DNA from: an uncultured Mollicutes bacterium
GTDB lineage: Bacteria; Bacillota_I; Bacilli_A; RFN20; CAG-826
NCBI GenBank assembly: GCA_900545015.1
Contig: UQXJ01000001.1
Coordinates: 49,056-113,055 of the forward strand
Direction: 5' to 3'
Length of the DNA: 64,000 nt
The translations under genes and the position numbers were made by a program. Within the stretch, counting starts at the first letter, position 1. The number at the start of each line of letters is the position of its first letter. The notes under the pieces are model-generated. The model made no database searches, was not told the origin of the DNA, and was given only the letters and a program-made list of their open reading frames with translations. Positions 17,465 through 27,275 of this stretch are shown here, piece after piece.

Positions 17465-18790
17465 TTATTCATGTGAGCATTCACCACAATCACAGTGGTC
17501 ATGATGATGTTCGTATTCTCCTTCACCATATTCATAGTCTAATTTATCGATAAGTTTATCTTTTTCAACAGTAAATTGTTCTTTTGTTTTCATGTCTTTT
17601 AAAGTATAAACTCCAGTCTCAAGTTCTTGATCGCCAATAATAAGTGCATAATTTGCTTTTCTTCTTTCGGCTTTTTTAAACATCTGTCCAAACCCTTTAT
17701 TTTCTAAGCAAATTTCACAACTGTATCCAGACATTCTTATTTCGTTTGCGATTAATAGCGAAGCATCAACTGCTTTTTCGCCCATTGGCATGAGATACAC
17801 ATCAAGTGAATCATCCAAATCAGCAAATAAATTATCATCATTCATAACGCTGGCCAATCTTTCAATTCCCATAGCAAATCCGCAGCCTTCGACTTGAGGA
17901 CCGCCAATCTCTTTAACTAGATTTGAATAGTGACCACCAGCTCCAATTGCGCCATAATTTTTTCCTAAAGATGACGTGTAATGAAATTCAAAGACAACTC
18001 CACTATAATAATCAAGTCCTCTAACAAGTGAATCATCAACTTCATAAGGAATTCCTAAATCATCAAGATTCTTTTTTACTATTTCAAAACAGTTTTTTGC
18101 AGATTCAGTTAAATAATCACTAATTTTTGGAGCATTCTTAACGATTTCAATATCATGAGGTACTTTACAATCGAGAATTCTTAAGATATTTAATTCAAAT
18201 CTCTCCTTGCAATCCTCACACATTTCATCTAAATATTTTGAAAAATATTCTTTTAAAGCTTCTCTATATTTTGCTCGGCTTTCATCATCTCCAAGCGTAT
18301 TGATTTTTAAAGTAACATTTTCGAAGCCCAACATCATTAATGCATTATAACCCATCGAAATTATTTCGGAATCTCTTTCTGGTTTAATTACACCAACGCA
18401 TTCAACGCCAAATTGATTAAATTGACGATATCTTCCTTGTTGTGGTCGTTCGTATCTAAAATTAGGGCCTACATAATATCCTTTAACAGGGTAGTCTTCC
18501 ATAGCAAACAATTTATTATTTACCATAGATCTAATAGTTCCTGCAGTTACTTCAGGCCTTAATGTAATGCTTCTTCCTCCTTTATCAAGGAATGTATACA
18601 TTTCTTTTCTAACGATGTCACTACTATCACCTACACTTCGTAAGAATAACTCACTAGTTTCTAAAATAGGTGTTCTAAACTCTTTGTAGTTATATAACTC
18701 AGCAACTTTTGTCAATACTGTTTCGATATATGAATATTTTCTTGCTTCATCAATTATTACATCGTGTGTTCCTTTTACTAAATTAAACAT
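17465..18790 (-). CDS. hisS: histidyl-tRNA synthetase with His/Cys-rich C-terminal tail
   Basis: A 441-residue class II synthetase. Motif 1 region KGTHDVIIDEARKY and PILETSELFLR, motif 2 YEGPNFRYERPQ-like GPNFRYERPQQGRYRQFNQFG, HisRS motifs RGLDYYSG and GAIGAGGHYSNLV, motif 3 GFAMGIERL, then the alpha/beta anticodon domain. The last 17 residues (425-441) are unusual: they include HHHDHCDCGECSHE, with five His and three Cys, which looks like a metal-binding tail not present in typical HisRS. Ribosome site GAGG upstream. The hisS-aspS pair is the usual Bacillota order. No T-box is visible in the 78 bp to rel. Confidence 0.95.
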   Translation of the reverse strand: MFNLVKGTHDVIIDEARKYSYIETVLTKVAELYNYKEFRTPILETSELFLRSVGDSSDIVRKEMYTFLDKGGRSITLRPEVTAGTIRSMVNNKLFAMEDYPVKGYYVGPNFRYERPQQGRYRQFNQFGVECVGVIKPERDSEIISMGYNALMMLGFENVTLKINTLGDDESRAKYREALKEYFSKYLDEMCEDCKERFELNILRILDCKVPHDIEIVKNAPKISDYLTESAKNCFEIVKKNLDDLGIPYEVDDSLVRGLDYYSGVVFEFHYTSSLGKNYGAIGAGGHYSNLVKEIGGPQVEGCGFAMGIERLASVMNDDNLFADLDDSLDVYLMPMGEKAVDASLLIANEIRMSGYSCEICLENKGFGQMFKKAERRKANYALIIGDQELETGVYTLKDMKTKEQFTVEKDKLIDKLDYEYGEGEYEHHHDHCDCGECSHE

Positions 18791-18868
18791 AATTACCTCG
18801 TTTTCCTAATAATTATAAATAATTATTAATTACATATGCAAGTTTTATCCAAGTTTTGTTATTGAAAC

Positions 18869-21151
18869 TTAATGAATGATTCTTTTAACAGAATAAACAT
18901 CCTTCATGCTTCTTAAAATATCACTAATTTTCATAAATGCTTCATTGTTAGCGACATAAATTTGAGCATAAACATCAACATTGCTAGTATCTGGTCTAGT
19001 TTTTGCTGAAATTTCAGTGCATTTGATTTTATTAGAGCTAAAAGCATTCAAAACATCGACGACAAGATTATTTCTATCATTACATTCAATAACAATATCC
19101 ACTGGATACGATTTACTTGAATCCAAATTCTCTTTCCAATGAACTTCTATTAAACGTTGTTTTAAATTTGCCACGTTTGGACAATCAACTTTATGAACAG
19201 TAATACCATTTCCTTTAGTTACATATCCAACTATTTCATCCCCCGGTATTGGAGTGCAACAATTTCCTAAAGTAATTTTAAATCCTGTTTGATTATCAAC
19301 AGTAACAGGGCATTTATCATCATCAAAATTCTCTTTTTTAAATAGCTTTGCATCGTTAGTTTTTTTCTTAATTCCTAAGAATTCACAAATCTGAGCAGGG
19401 TTAGGGTTGTGAGAGTAAATTTGAATAAAAAGGTCATCAATAGTAGATACTTGGTAGTTTTTTAGTACTTTTTCAGTACTTAGCAATTCAATCATTTTCT
19501 CTTCATTGATATCTCTATCTCTGAAAAATTCAAGACAAGTTTGTTTGCCTTGTTTGATTTTATCATCTCTTAAGAAGTCTTCGTTCTTTTTTGCTAAAAA
19601 CTTTTTAATATGAAATTTTGCACTATTAGTTTTAACAATATTTAACCAGCTTTCATTTGGTCCTGGCGAAGTTTTGGATGTTTTAATTTCAACAACATCT
19701 CCTGTTTTTAATTGTGTATTTAATGGTACGAGATTACTATTAACCATTGCACCAACTGTTGTATCACCAACTTTAGTATGAATCTTATAAGCTAAATCAA
19801 GAGGAGTTGATCCTTTAGGCAAATCAATAACTTTTCCTTTAGGCGTAAAAACATAAACGTTAGCTTCAAAAATATCTTTACTAAGTGATTGCATGCATTC
19901 AGTTGCACTCTCATCTTTTAAATCTTTATTAATACTTATAAAGTCTCTAAACCAATGCAACTTTTCTTCGATTTCATGTTGTTCATCGTTAGGATTATAG
20001 TGTGCGCCTTCTTTATATCTCCAATGTGCAGCAACACCAGTCTCTGCGACTTCATCCATTTCTTTTGTTCGTATTTGCACCTCGAATACATTACCATCTC
20101 CAGCAATAATTGATGTATGTAAGGATTGATACATATTAGGCTTAGGCATTGCTATATAATCCTTAAATCTGCCAGGAATTGGTTTAAATGAAGCGTGTAT
20201 TAAGCCTAAGATTTCATAGCAATTAATTTCTGTCTCAGTAATGATTCTAATTGCTAAGAAATCATAAATTTCTTCAAAAGTATGACCTTTCACATACATC
20301 TTCTTATAAATTGAATAGATTGACTTAATTCTTGATTCGATTTCAAATTGAATCTTATGTTCAATCAAAATATCAGCAATTTTTTTCTTTAATATATTTA
20401 ATGCTTTTTGCCTATTTTTCACCTTTTCATCAAGCATTATAGAAATTTGATGATACTCTTGAGGCTTTTCAACTTCAAGCGAAAGGTCTTCAAGTTCGCT
20501 TTCTACACGGTAGATACCTAATCTATGAGCAATTGGAGCAAAAACTTCGAGTGTTTCTTTTGCTAAAGCGTGTTGTCTTTCTGGCTTTAAAGCTTTAATT
20601 GTTCTCATGTTATGTAATCTATCAGCCAATTTGATAATAATAACGCGAACATCTTTAGCCATACCTAAGAAAATTTTTCTATGATCTTCAGCAACAAATT
20701 CTTCTTCTGTTCTTCTCGAAAGCTTCATACGTTGAATTTTAGTAAGTGAGTCAACAATTCTAGCGCAATCTGAACCAAACATATTCTTTATATCATCAAT
20801 TGTAGTATCGGTATCTTCAACTACATCATGTAAAAAAGCCGCCGCAATCGTTACAGGACCACTTTGAAGTGTTGCACAAATATATGCAACTTCAATTAAG
20901 TGTTGTAAATATGGTTCACCACTTTTTCTAAAAATTCCAGCATGTTTCATTTTTACGAAGTTGTATGCTTTTTCTATTAATTTTCGATCGTTTTCATCGT
21001 GAATATACGCAAAAAAAACTTCTTGAACATCTTCAAAAGTATGCATTGGATAGCCACCATTTTGTAAAATCTTAACAGGTTGTTCAGAAGAAGATTCTAC
21101 TTCATTATCTTTTTTTTCTTCTATTTCTTGAACTTTTTTAACTTCTTCCAT
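18869..21151 (-). CDS. rel: bifunctional (p)ppGpp synthetase/hydrolase Rel
   Basis: A 760-residue long RelA/SpoT homologue that makes and degrades the stringent-response alarmone. HD hydrolase domain with HDVVEDT and LADRLHNMRT; synthetase domain with GRFKDYIAMPKPNMYQSLHT; TGS domain (VYVFTPKGKVIDLPKGSTPLDLAYKIH); zinc-finger-like region with NCCTPIPGDEIVGYVTKG; C-terminal ACT domain. Both catalytic domains look intact. I chose ATG 21151, six bases inside a longer TTG reading, because AGGAGG lies eight bases upstream. It begins two bases after the recJ TGA stop. A TAGTA array is embedded in its coding sequence at 19441-19478, in the poorly conserved helical region. Confidence 0.95.
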   Translation of the reverse strand: MEEVKKVQEIEEKKDNEVESSSEQPVKILQNGGYPMHTFEDVQEVFFAYIHDENDRKLIEKAYNFVKMKHAGIFRKSGEPYLQHLIEVAYICATLQSGPVTIAAAFLHDVVEDTDTTIDDIKNMFGSDCARIVDSLTKIQRMKLSRRTEEEFVAEDHRKIFLGMAKDVRVIIIKLADRLHNMRTIKALKPERQHALAKETLEVFAPIAHRLGIYRVESELEDLSLEVEKPQEYHQISIMLDEKVKNRQKALNILKKKIADILIEHKIQFEIESRIKSIYSIYKKMYVKGHTFEEIYDFLAIRIITETEINCYEILGLIHASFKPIPGRFKDYIAMPKPNMYQSLHTSIIAGDGNVFEVQIRTKEMDEVAETGVAAHWRYKEGAHYNPNDEQHEIEEKLHWFRDFISINKDLKDESATECMQSLSKDIFEANVYVFTPKGKVIDLPKGSTPLDLAYKIHTKVGDTTVGAMVNSNLVPLNTQLKTGDVVEIKTSKTSPGPNESWLNIVKTNSAKFHIKKFLAKKNEDFLRDDKIKQGKQTCLEFFRDRDINEEKMIELLSTEKVLKNYQVSTIDDLFIQIYSHNPNPAQICEFLGIKKKTNDAKLFKKENFDDDKCPVTVDNQTGFKITLGNCCTPIPGDEIVGYVTKGNGITVHKVDCPNVANLKQRLIEVHWKENLDSSKSYPVDIVIECNDRNNLVVDVLNAFSSNKIKCTEISAKTRPDTSNVDVYAQIYVANNEAFMKISDILRSMKDVYSVKRIIH
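19441..19478 (+). repeat. 11-bp-phased TAGTA array inside rel (4 units)
   Basis: On the plus strand: TAGTA (19441), TGGTA (19452), TAGTA (19463) and CAGTA (19474), exactly 11 bp apart, inside the minus-strand rel gene. The protein segment here (around STEKVLKNYQVST) is in the variable helical region. The array runs antisense to the gene. Confidence 0.7.
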
Positions 21152-21153
21152 GA

Positions 21154-22713
21154 TCAATCCTCCTTATAGGCTTCGGCTTCAGTAACAATTAATTGAACAG
21201 AATTATTGTTATTAAAACTATTAACATTTAAATATCCATAAAAATTAAGATATTTATTATTTAGTATACTTTTATCAAAATTAAAATACACAATCGATGT
21301 ATTAAAAGTTAATCTTAAAATAATGTGTTTATTATCTTTTGAAAATGTTAAAGTGTCAGTTGGAATTTTTTTAATTTCAAATAAAGGCTTTTCATTTCCT
21401 TCGCCAAAAGGACCGAATGTACGATAGATATCGTAATTTTCTAATGTTAATTCGCTTGAATCAATAACAATAGATTTTAAATTCTTTTTTAATATAGGCA
21501 ATTCTTTTGCCATCTCGTTAATTCGTTTCTCAAACTCGTTTAAATTGCTAATTTTTAAAGAAAAACCTCCAGCACAGCAATGCCCACCATAATTTTCGAG
21601 TATATCAGAACACTCTTGAAGAGCTTCAGCTATATTGAAGTTTTCATAGGATCTTGCACTCCCTTTAATCATTGAAGGATTATCTTTTACCTTTGTATAA
21701 ACAAACGTTGGCTTTTTAAATTTAGTTAAAACACTATTTGCAATGAGTCCACTTATGCCTTCATTATTTTCATTTTCAAAGAAAATAGCATTATTAGATG
21801 AAACAATATTTTCATCAGAACTATTCTTTATTATCTCTTTTCTATATTCGTTCGTATTATTAATCCATTTTAGAATCGAGAGCTTATGCTCATCATTTCT
21901 TCTAATAAAATATCTAACAATATTAAATCTCAAAGTATCATTGCATATTCTTCCAATAGAGTTTATCTTAGGAATTGCTTTTAAATACAGATCATCTTCT
22001 GTAATTAATCCACTTTTATTGTCTAGTAATAATAAAATTTCATTAAATTTATATTGATTAATAGCCTCTAATCCCTTTCTTGCTAAAATTTTATTATACG
22101 AAACCAAAGGCATTACATCGCTAAAGGTTGATAAAGTTGCTAATGCAAGAAAATAAGGATCAATCTTTTTTAAATATATAATTGAAAAAAAGAAACAAAC
22201 TTCACCAGCACTGATATTATAGTCACCAATATTATCAACTTCAGGATGCATTATGAATTCAGTTTTTGGCAATGTTTTTAAAATTTTATGGTGATCTAAA
22301 ATCACGCATTGAATGCCTAATGATTTTGCGTATTCAACTTCATCAATAAGAGAAATTCCGTTATCAACACAAATTATTGCTTCATAGCCAAGTTTATGAA
22401 ACATATCTATATTTTTCTTATTAAGCCCATATCCATCACTTTCACGATTTGGAATATAAAAACCTGGTTTAAATTTATCAGTTGCTATAGTAAGAAATAA
22501 AATCGAAGTAGACATGATTCCATCGCAATCATAGTCTCCGTAAATGAGAATTTTTTTGCCTTCAAGAATGCATTTTTTAATAAAATCAGCTATTTTTTCT
22601 GCATTTTTAAAACTTGTGATATCAAGTTCATCAAAAATATCACTTTTTAATTTAGCTTCATATTCATTTGAAGAAATAGAGTAGTAATTTAATAATTTAT
22701 TAAAAAAGTCCAT
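21154..22713 (-). CDS. recJ: single-stranded-DNA-specific exonuclease RecJ
   Basis: A 519-residue DHH-family nuclease, 5'-3' on single-stranded DNA. Motifs: YGDYDCDGIMST (motif I), VDNGIS, ILDHHK (DHH), and DHHA1 region with the GGHCCAGGFSLK-like glycine signature (YGGHCCAGGF). C-terminal OB-like domain. The length is short compared with Bacillus RecJ (about 780) but close to E. coli RecJ. It ends in TGA at 21154-21156; reading TGA as Trp would run it into rel, so this supports the standard code. The start at 22713 follows the secDF terminator and has no clear ribosome site. Confidence 0.9.
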   Translation of the reverse strand: MDFFNKLLNYYSISSNEYEAKLKSDIFDELDITSFKNAEKIADFIKKCILEGKKILIYGDYDCDGIMSTSILFLTIATDKFKPGFYIPNRESDGYGLNKKNIDMFHKLGYEAIICVDNGISLIDEVEYAKSLGIQCVILDHHKILKTLPKTEFIMHPEVDNIGDYNISAGEVCFFFSIIYLKKIDPYFLALATLSTFSDVMPLVSYNKILARKGLEAINQYKFNEILLLLDNKSGLITEDDLYLKAIPKINSIGRICNDTLRFNIVRYFIRRNDEHKLSILKWINNTNEYRKEIIKNSSDENIVSSNNAIFFENENNEGISGLIANSVLTKFKKPTFVYTKVKDNPSMIKGSARSYENFNIAEALQECSDILENYGGHCCAGGFSLKISNLNEFEKRINEMAKELPILKKNLKSIVIDSSELTLENYDIYRTFGPFGEGNEKPLFEIKKIPTDTLTFSKDNKHIILRLTFNTSIVYFNFDKSILNNKYLNFYGYLNVNSFNNNNSVQLIVTEAEAYKED

Positions 22714-22721
22714 ATAGTTTA

Positions 22722-22746
22722 AAAAAGGGAAACACGTTCCCTTTTT
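22722..22746 (-). terminator. Rho-independent terminator after secDF
   Basis: A perfect 10-bp stem (22722-22731 with 22737-22746) and five-base loop ACACG, followed on the minus strand by a T-run. It sits two bases after the secDF stop and separates secDF from recJ, whose ATG is only nine bases further on. Confidence 0.9.
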
Positions 22747-22747
22747 A

Positions 22748-25591
22748 TTAGTCGTTAATGCCTACAAAGATAGCTTCTTCAGGCTCTCCTGTATCGTCTT
22801 CTTTGCTATGTTTTTGTTTTCTTTCGTTAGAAGAGTTATTCCTTTCCTTATTTTTGATGCCATTAAGTAATTTTGTTATTGACATTTCGAATGGTAGGAA
22901 TGTTCCTTTAACAAATATCGCTATTAATAATAACCCACAAAGCATGAATACAAGTGTATTTTTATCAAAAGATGTTGTAAAGAAACAACTAATAATCATA
23001 AACGCAACAAACATTAATGCTGATGTTACAAATACATAAGATAAGTTGTTTTCATATTCGTATCTTTCTTCTCTCGTATCAAGATTAGCTAAATCTTTTT
23101 TGTTATCTTTATAAAGATTTCTTTCATCTAAGAAGAAAATATCAAAGACTAAGTATGTAATTAATGAAATAAGCATTAAACCAAGTGTAACTTCGCTTGT
23201 GAATGGTCCTCTAATAAGTGAGAAGATGCCAACAACAACTGTTAAAATAGATGAACCAATTAATAAAGCAACTACTGACTTAGATAAACCAAATCTTAAG
23301 AGTAAATAAGCAAATATACATGCTACAGAAATTGCCATTGCAATTGCTACATACATATTATTACTATCATCTGCAACATTAATTGCATTGTTTAATGTAA
23401 CTTGATAATCAGTTCCAACTGCTTTTTGAATGGTTGTTGTAATAACTTCTTCAAGGCTCTTTTGTTCGATTTGAGCATCATCGATTTTTAAATAGCCTTT
23501 GTCATTTTTATAGTCATAAACATTTCCAAGATCGATAATAAAGTAATATTCTCTATTAGTAATTGGGTTTGTGTCACCGCTTACATATTCATAGTAGAAA
23601 TAATTAACTGAATTTGATTTGAAATATTTAGTTTTTTGTTCACTGTCTTTATAAATATTATCTAATGAATTGTTAATCTTAGCTGAATAAGTTTCTAAAT
23701 CATAATCACTAGATGCATTCTTAACATTATACTTAACAGTAACCATAGTTGTATTTACAGTACTTGTTTGATTGTAAATATTGCCATTTATAACTTGGAA
23801 TGTAGTAATTCCGCAAATACTAGCAAGTAATAATGCAGCGCCGATAATTGATGTAATTCTGTAACTTTTTTTACTTGCTTTTTTCTTAAATGATTCAAAA
23901 TATTTAGGTTTTTCATCCATTGAAAGATTTGGAATCATTTTTGTATCAACACTTAATAATTTTAAATTATTGCCAACATAATTTGAGTTATATAAGAACC
24001 AAATTACTCCTCTAAAAATAATTCCGTTAAAAATTAAATTTAAAATCGAGCCAAATATTAAGATAGAACCGAATGATGCCGTATAAGCATTCGGAATTAA
24101 GTAACATGTAAGACCAATAATCGCACCAATAACAGAGAAATCTAAAACGTTAAAATTGCTCTTTCTACTTGCTTCTTGATAAGCTTTTTTAGTGTTTTTA
24201 CCACTATAAAGTTCATTTTTAGCCTTTGTAAGCCAATACATAACTCCAATTAAAGTTAATGAAGCTACTGCAATTAATCCGATTATAGTGCCTAAGTTAA
24301 ATTCATTTCCTAAAGCATTAAATAATGCAAGTGAAGATATAACATTTCCTAAAGTAACAACAGCACCAATAAATCCAGAAACGCCATAATTCACAAATAT
24401 AAATAAGGAAACAATCACAATTGCAATAATAAATGAAATTAATAATGTTGAGATTTGAACTGATCCAGCACGTTTTAAATATTCTAAGAACGGATCAACA
24501 ACGTTTGTCGAATTTGAAATTTGAGATTTATTAATAATATTAATATCATAATGTAATAAATATGATGAATTTAATTTATTACATAATAATGTAGCTTTTT
24601 TATATGCAAGTTTGCTGTCACTTTCTAAAGAGTTATAAATACTATTTGAAGTTTTGACATCTAAACTTGTTTCACCATTTGCAGCACCTAAATTGTAATA
24701 TTGGAAATAAACATATTCGTAAGTTTTACTTTTTTGTTCATCTTCACTTAAGCTACTATCGTAATCCCAGAATAATTTACTTTGATCACTTGTATCCCAG
24801 TAAGTAAGTATGTAATTAGATAAATTAGCATCAGTAATGTTGCCGTTTTCTCCATCAAGCATAGTTTTAACATTAAAACCAGTAAGCCAGTTGTTTAAGA
24901 CGAATAATGCTTTTTTTGGATCTACCTTTTTAGATTCCTCTTCTTCGCCCGTTGTTGTACCTTCGGCTTTCTTAACACCATTTAAAAATGAATTAGCACT
25001 GCTGCTTGAAGATGTTGACTCATTTAATTCTGTAATTTTTTCTTTAAATGTTTCAGGCTTACTAAGTTGTAAAACGACATAAGGATAATTGTTTCTATAT
25101 TCAACTTTAGCTGAACCAGGTTTAAAGAAAGTATTGTCATCAAGTGAGCCATTGTTTCCTTCAAGATCAGTAACTTGATAGCCCATTTGGAATGAGCCTT
25201 CATATGTTCCTAAAGCAAGTGAATTTGAAAATGTTAAATAACTTACAACATCATCATAATCATTTGCATTATCCTTGAATGTTAATTGGAATGAATCATT
25301 GCCAATTGTTTCAAGCTTATATTCACTAATGTTTACAGTTGATAATTTTGATTTAACATTATTTAAAACATAATCCATTGCAGTTTCATCATCTGATTCA
25401 AATAGCTTTCCATTTTCTGTACCATTACTAAAATCGTTTGTAGTTCTCTTATTAGAAATCTTGAAAACATAATTTTTAGAAGATGAGTAATCACCATTGC
25501 CATTAATTCCCAAAATTGTAGGTACTACTCCAACAAGAGCAGCTCCTAGTAATGACACACATAGTGATATATAACCTGTAAATCTTTTCAT
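22748..25591 (-). CDS. secDF: fused protein-export membrane protein SecDF
   Basis: A 947-residue SecD-SecF fusion that uses the proton gradient to help SecYEG export proteins. N-terminal transmembrane segment, a large external P1-like domain (about 30-380), then five hydrophobic segments of the SecD half (about 385-540), a second TM start (about 585-605), external P4-like domain and a final TM bundle of the SecF half (about 755-920). The usual D1/D4 motifs are not easy to see and P1 is shortened and low-complexity, so it is diverged. ATG 25591 is chosen for its GAGG ribosome site; the longer reading starts with TTG overlapping that site. C-terminal tail is charged and cytoplasmic. Confidence 0.85.
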   Translation of the reverse strand: MKRFTGYISLCVSLLGAALVGVVPTILGINGNGDYSSSKNYVFKISNKRTTNDFSNGTENGKLFESDDETAMDYVLNNVKSKLSTVNISEYKLETIGNDSFQLTFKDNANDYDDVVSYLTFSNSLALGTYEGSFQMGYQVTDLEGNNGSLDDNTFFKPGSAKVEYRNNYPYVVLQLSKPETFKEKITELNESTSSSSSANSFLNGVKKAEGTTTGEEEESKKVDPKKALFVLNNWLTGFNVKTMLDGENGNITDANLSNYILTYWDTSDQSKLFWDYDSSLSEDEQKSKTYEYVYFQYYNLGAANGETSLDVKTSNSIYNSLESDSKLAYKKATLLCNKLNSSYLLHYDINIINKSQISNSTNVVDPFLEYLKRAGSVQISTLLISFIIAIVIVSLFIFVNYGVSGFIGAVVTLGNVISSLALFNALGNEFNLGTIIGLIAVASLTLIGVMYWLTKAKNELYSGKNTKKAYQEASRKSNFNVLDFSVIGAIIGLTCYLIPNAYTASFGSILIFGSILNLIFNGIIFRGVIWFLYNSNYVGNNLKLLSVDTKMIPNLSMDEKPKYFESFKKKASKKSYRITSIIGAALLLASICGITTFQVINGNIYNQTSTVNTTMVTVKYNVKNASSDYDLETYSAKINNSLDNIYKDSEQKTKYFKSNSVNYFYYEYVSGDTNPITNREYYFIIDLGNVYDYKNDKGYLKIDDAQIEQKSLEEVITTTIQKAVGTDYQVTLNNAINVADDSNNMYVAIAMAISVACIFAYLLLRFGLSKSVVALLIGSSILTVVVGIFSLIRGPFTSEVTLGLMLISLITYLVFDIFFLDERNLYKDNKKDLANLDTREERYEYENNLSYVFVTSALMFVAFMIISCFFTTSFDKNTLVFMLCGLLLIAIFVKGTFLPFEMSITKLLNGIKNKERNNSSNERKQKHSKEDDTGEPEEAIFVGIND

Positions 25592-25730
25592 ATTAAACCT
25601 CAATGTTTATAAATAAATTTATAAATACTGTATAATTTTACTACTAATAGCAATAAAACAAAAGTAATTTATAACTATATAAACTCATAAAATGTATTTC
25701 TTTTTAAAGAGTTTCAATAAAATATGTTCT

Positions 25731-26711
25731 TTATGATTGGTAGTAATTTTTCAATATCTTTTTTTCATAAAATTCTTTACCTAATGATGTAATTATTCTT
25801 CCTCTAGTTGTTCTTTTAATAAAGCCAATTGACACCAAAAAAGGCTCAATGTTTTGCTTAATATTTATAACACTTTCGTTAGCGATTGTCGCAATAGATT
25901 CTAGACTTACGGGAGTATCTAAAAATGCGTTATAAAAAACACCTAATATTTTCACATCAAATTTTGTTAATCCATATTCCAAAACATTAATAAAATTAAA
26001 AAAATCTTCAATTAAAGAAATTGTAATATCCTTTTGCTTTTTATAAATGTAAAAATCTTTGAAACGTTTTAGATAATTATTTAATAAACGTGGATTACTT
26101 CTACATCTTATAACGAAAAATTCTAATTCTTCTTCACTTTTAAATTGAACATCAAGTTTTTTAGAGTTTATTCTTAAAATTTCTTTTAGTTCATTAATTG
26201 TGTATGGCTCAAAATAAAATCTATTAGTAAAACGTTCAAGTAATGGTGTTGAAATTAATCCATCAAGTGTTGTTGCTCCTATTAAAGTAAAATGTGGAAT
26301 TTTAACACTTATAATTTTAGTCTTCTCATCACTTTTATAGGCTATGTGAAGCATAAAGTCGTCCATTACACTATATAAAATTTCTTCAATCTTTCTATCA
26401 AGACGATGAATTTCATCAATAAATAAAATTTCTCCCTCTTTCATTAACGCTATTATTTCAACTAAATCTTGAGGTGATTCTATCATTGGTGCATTAATCG
26501 TTTTAATTTTAGTATCAAATTCTTTAGCAATTACGAAACTTAAACTTGTTTTTCCAGTTCCACTAGGCCCAATGAACAGAGTGTGATCAAGAGTTTTTTT
26601 AGTTTCTTTAGCACTAAATATATATACTTTTAATTCTTGAACGATTTGATTTTGTCCAATAAATTCTTTGAACGAATCAGGTCTCAACTCATTAATTTTA
26701 CTTAGATCCAT
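25731..26711 (-). CDS. ruvB: Holliday junction branch migration ATPase RuvB
   Basis: A 326-residue AAA+ motor that drives branch migration with RuvA. It starts near the usual RPxxFxEFIGQ: LRPDSFKEFIGQNQIVQELKVYI. Walker A GPSGTGKTSL, Walker B EILFIDEIHRL, sensor 1 TLIGATT, arginine-finger region PLLERFTNRFYFEPY, sensor 2 SRSNPRLLNNYL-like CRSNPRLLNNYLKR, and a C-terminal winged helix (about 245-320). It overlaps ruvA by 14 bases. RuvC is not nearby, as in Bacillota, which use RecU. Confidence 0.95.
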   Translation of the reverse strand: MDLSKINELRPDSFKEFIGQNQIVQELKVYIFSAKETKKTLDHTLFIGPSGTGKTSLSFVIAKEFDTKIKTINAPMIESPQDLVEIIALMKEGEILFIDEIHRLDRKIEEILYSVMDDFMLHIAYKSDEKTKIISVKIPHFTLIGATTLDGLISTPLLERFTNRFYFEPYTINELKEILRINSKKLDVQFKSEEELEFFVIRCRSNPRLLNNYLKRFKDFYIYKKQKDITISLIEDFFNFINVLEYGLTKFDVKILGVFYNAFLDTPVSLESIATIANESVINIKQNIEPFLVSIGFIKRTTRGRIITSLGKEFYEKKILKNYYQS

Positions 26712-27255
26712 CTTTAATCACCCTTATTGCTTCAACTAAAGCTTCACTATCATTTAGACCTTTTTTAATTCTTGATAAAGCAATTAAAACTTCTTTATTT
26801 TTATATCCAAGTTTTAAGAGAACATCACATACATTTTTATATTGTATTTCAATTATTTCATTATCAGTTCCTTTTTCTTTAAGCTCGTATATTAGTCTTT
26901 CAGCTTTATTGCCAATTCCACTAATACTCTTGAGACCTGCAACATCTTTATTTCTAATGAGATTAAATAGACTACTATAATCTACATTTCTTAATATCTG
27001 CATCGCTGTTTTTACGCCAATTCCGCTAATAGTTAAAAGCTTTCTAAAAGCATTTAGTTCCTCGACTGAATCAAATCCGTAAAGATAATATTCTTCATCT
27101 CTAAAAAAGTCATGAATAAAAAGATTATAAAGTTCTAGTTCTTTATAAGTGTCTGATTTTGTAACATAAATTTTAAAACATATAGCATCTAAGACCTCTA
27201 AATTTATAGAGTCTTTATCATGCGATACGACTTTTCCTTTTAAACAATAAAACAA
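26698..27255 (-). CDS. ruvA: Holliday junction binding protein RuvA
   Basis: A 185-residue junction-binding protein. Domain I OB fold starts FYCLKGKVVSHDKDSI (compare M-I-x-x-L-x-G), domain II has two helix-hairpin-helix motifs (LTISGIGVKTAMQIL and LKSISGIGNKAERLIYEL), and domain III (about 135-185) contacts RuvB. The start is a TTG at 27255: it aligns with the family start, but no ribosome site is visible, so translation may be coupled to obg 20 bases upstream or poorly initiated. Confidence 0.92.
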   Translation of the reverse strand: MFYCLKGKVVSHDKDSINLEVLDAICFKIYVTKSDTYKELELYNLFIHDFFRDEEYYLYGFDSVEELNAFRKLLTISGIGVKTAMQILRNVDYSSLFNLIRNKDVAGLKSISGIGNKAERLIYELKEKGTDNEIIEIQYKNVCDVLLKLGYKNKEVLIALSRIKKGLNDSEALVEAIRVIKDGSK

Positions 27256-27275
27256 ATTATTCTTTTATGAATGAT

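Noticed and set aside
18791..18868. T-box leader for hisS or aspS
   Set aside because: No GGTGGTACCGCG-type core or terminator/antiterminator pair in the upstream gap; also none before valS.
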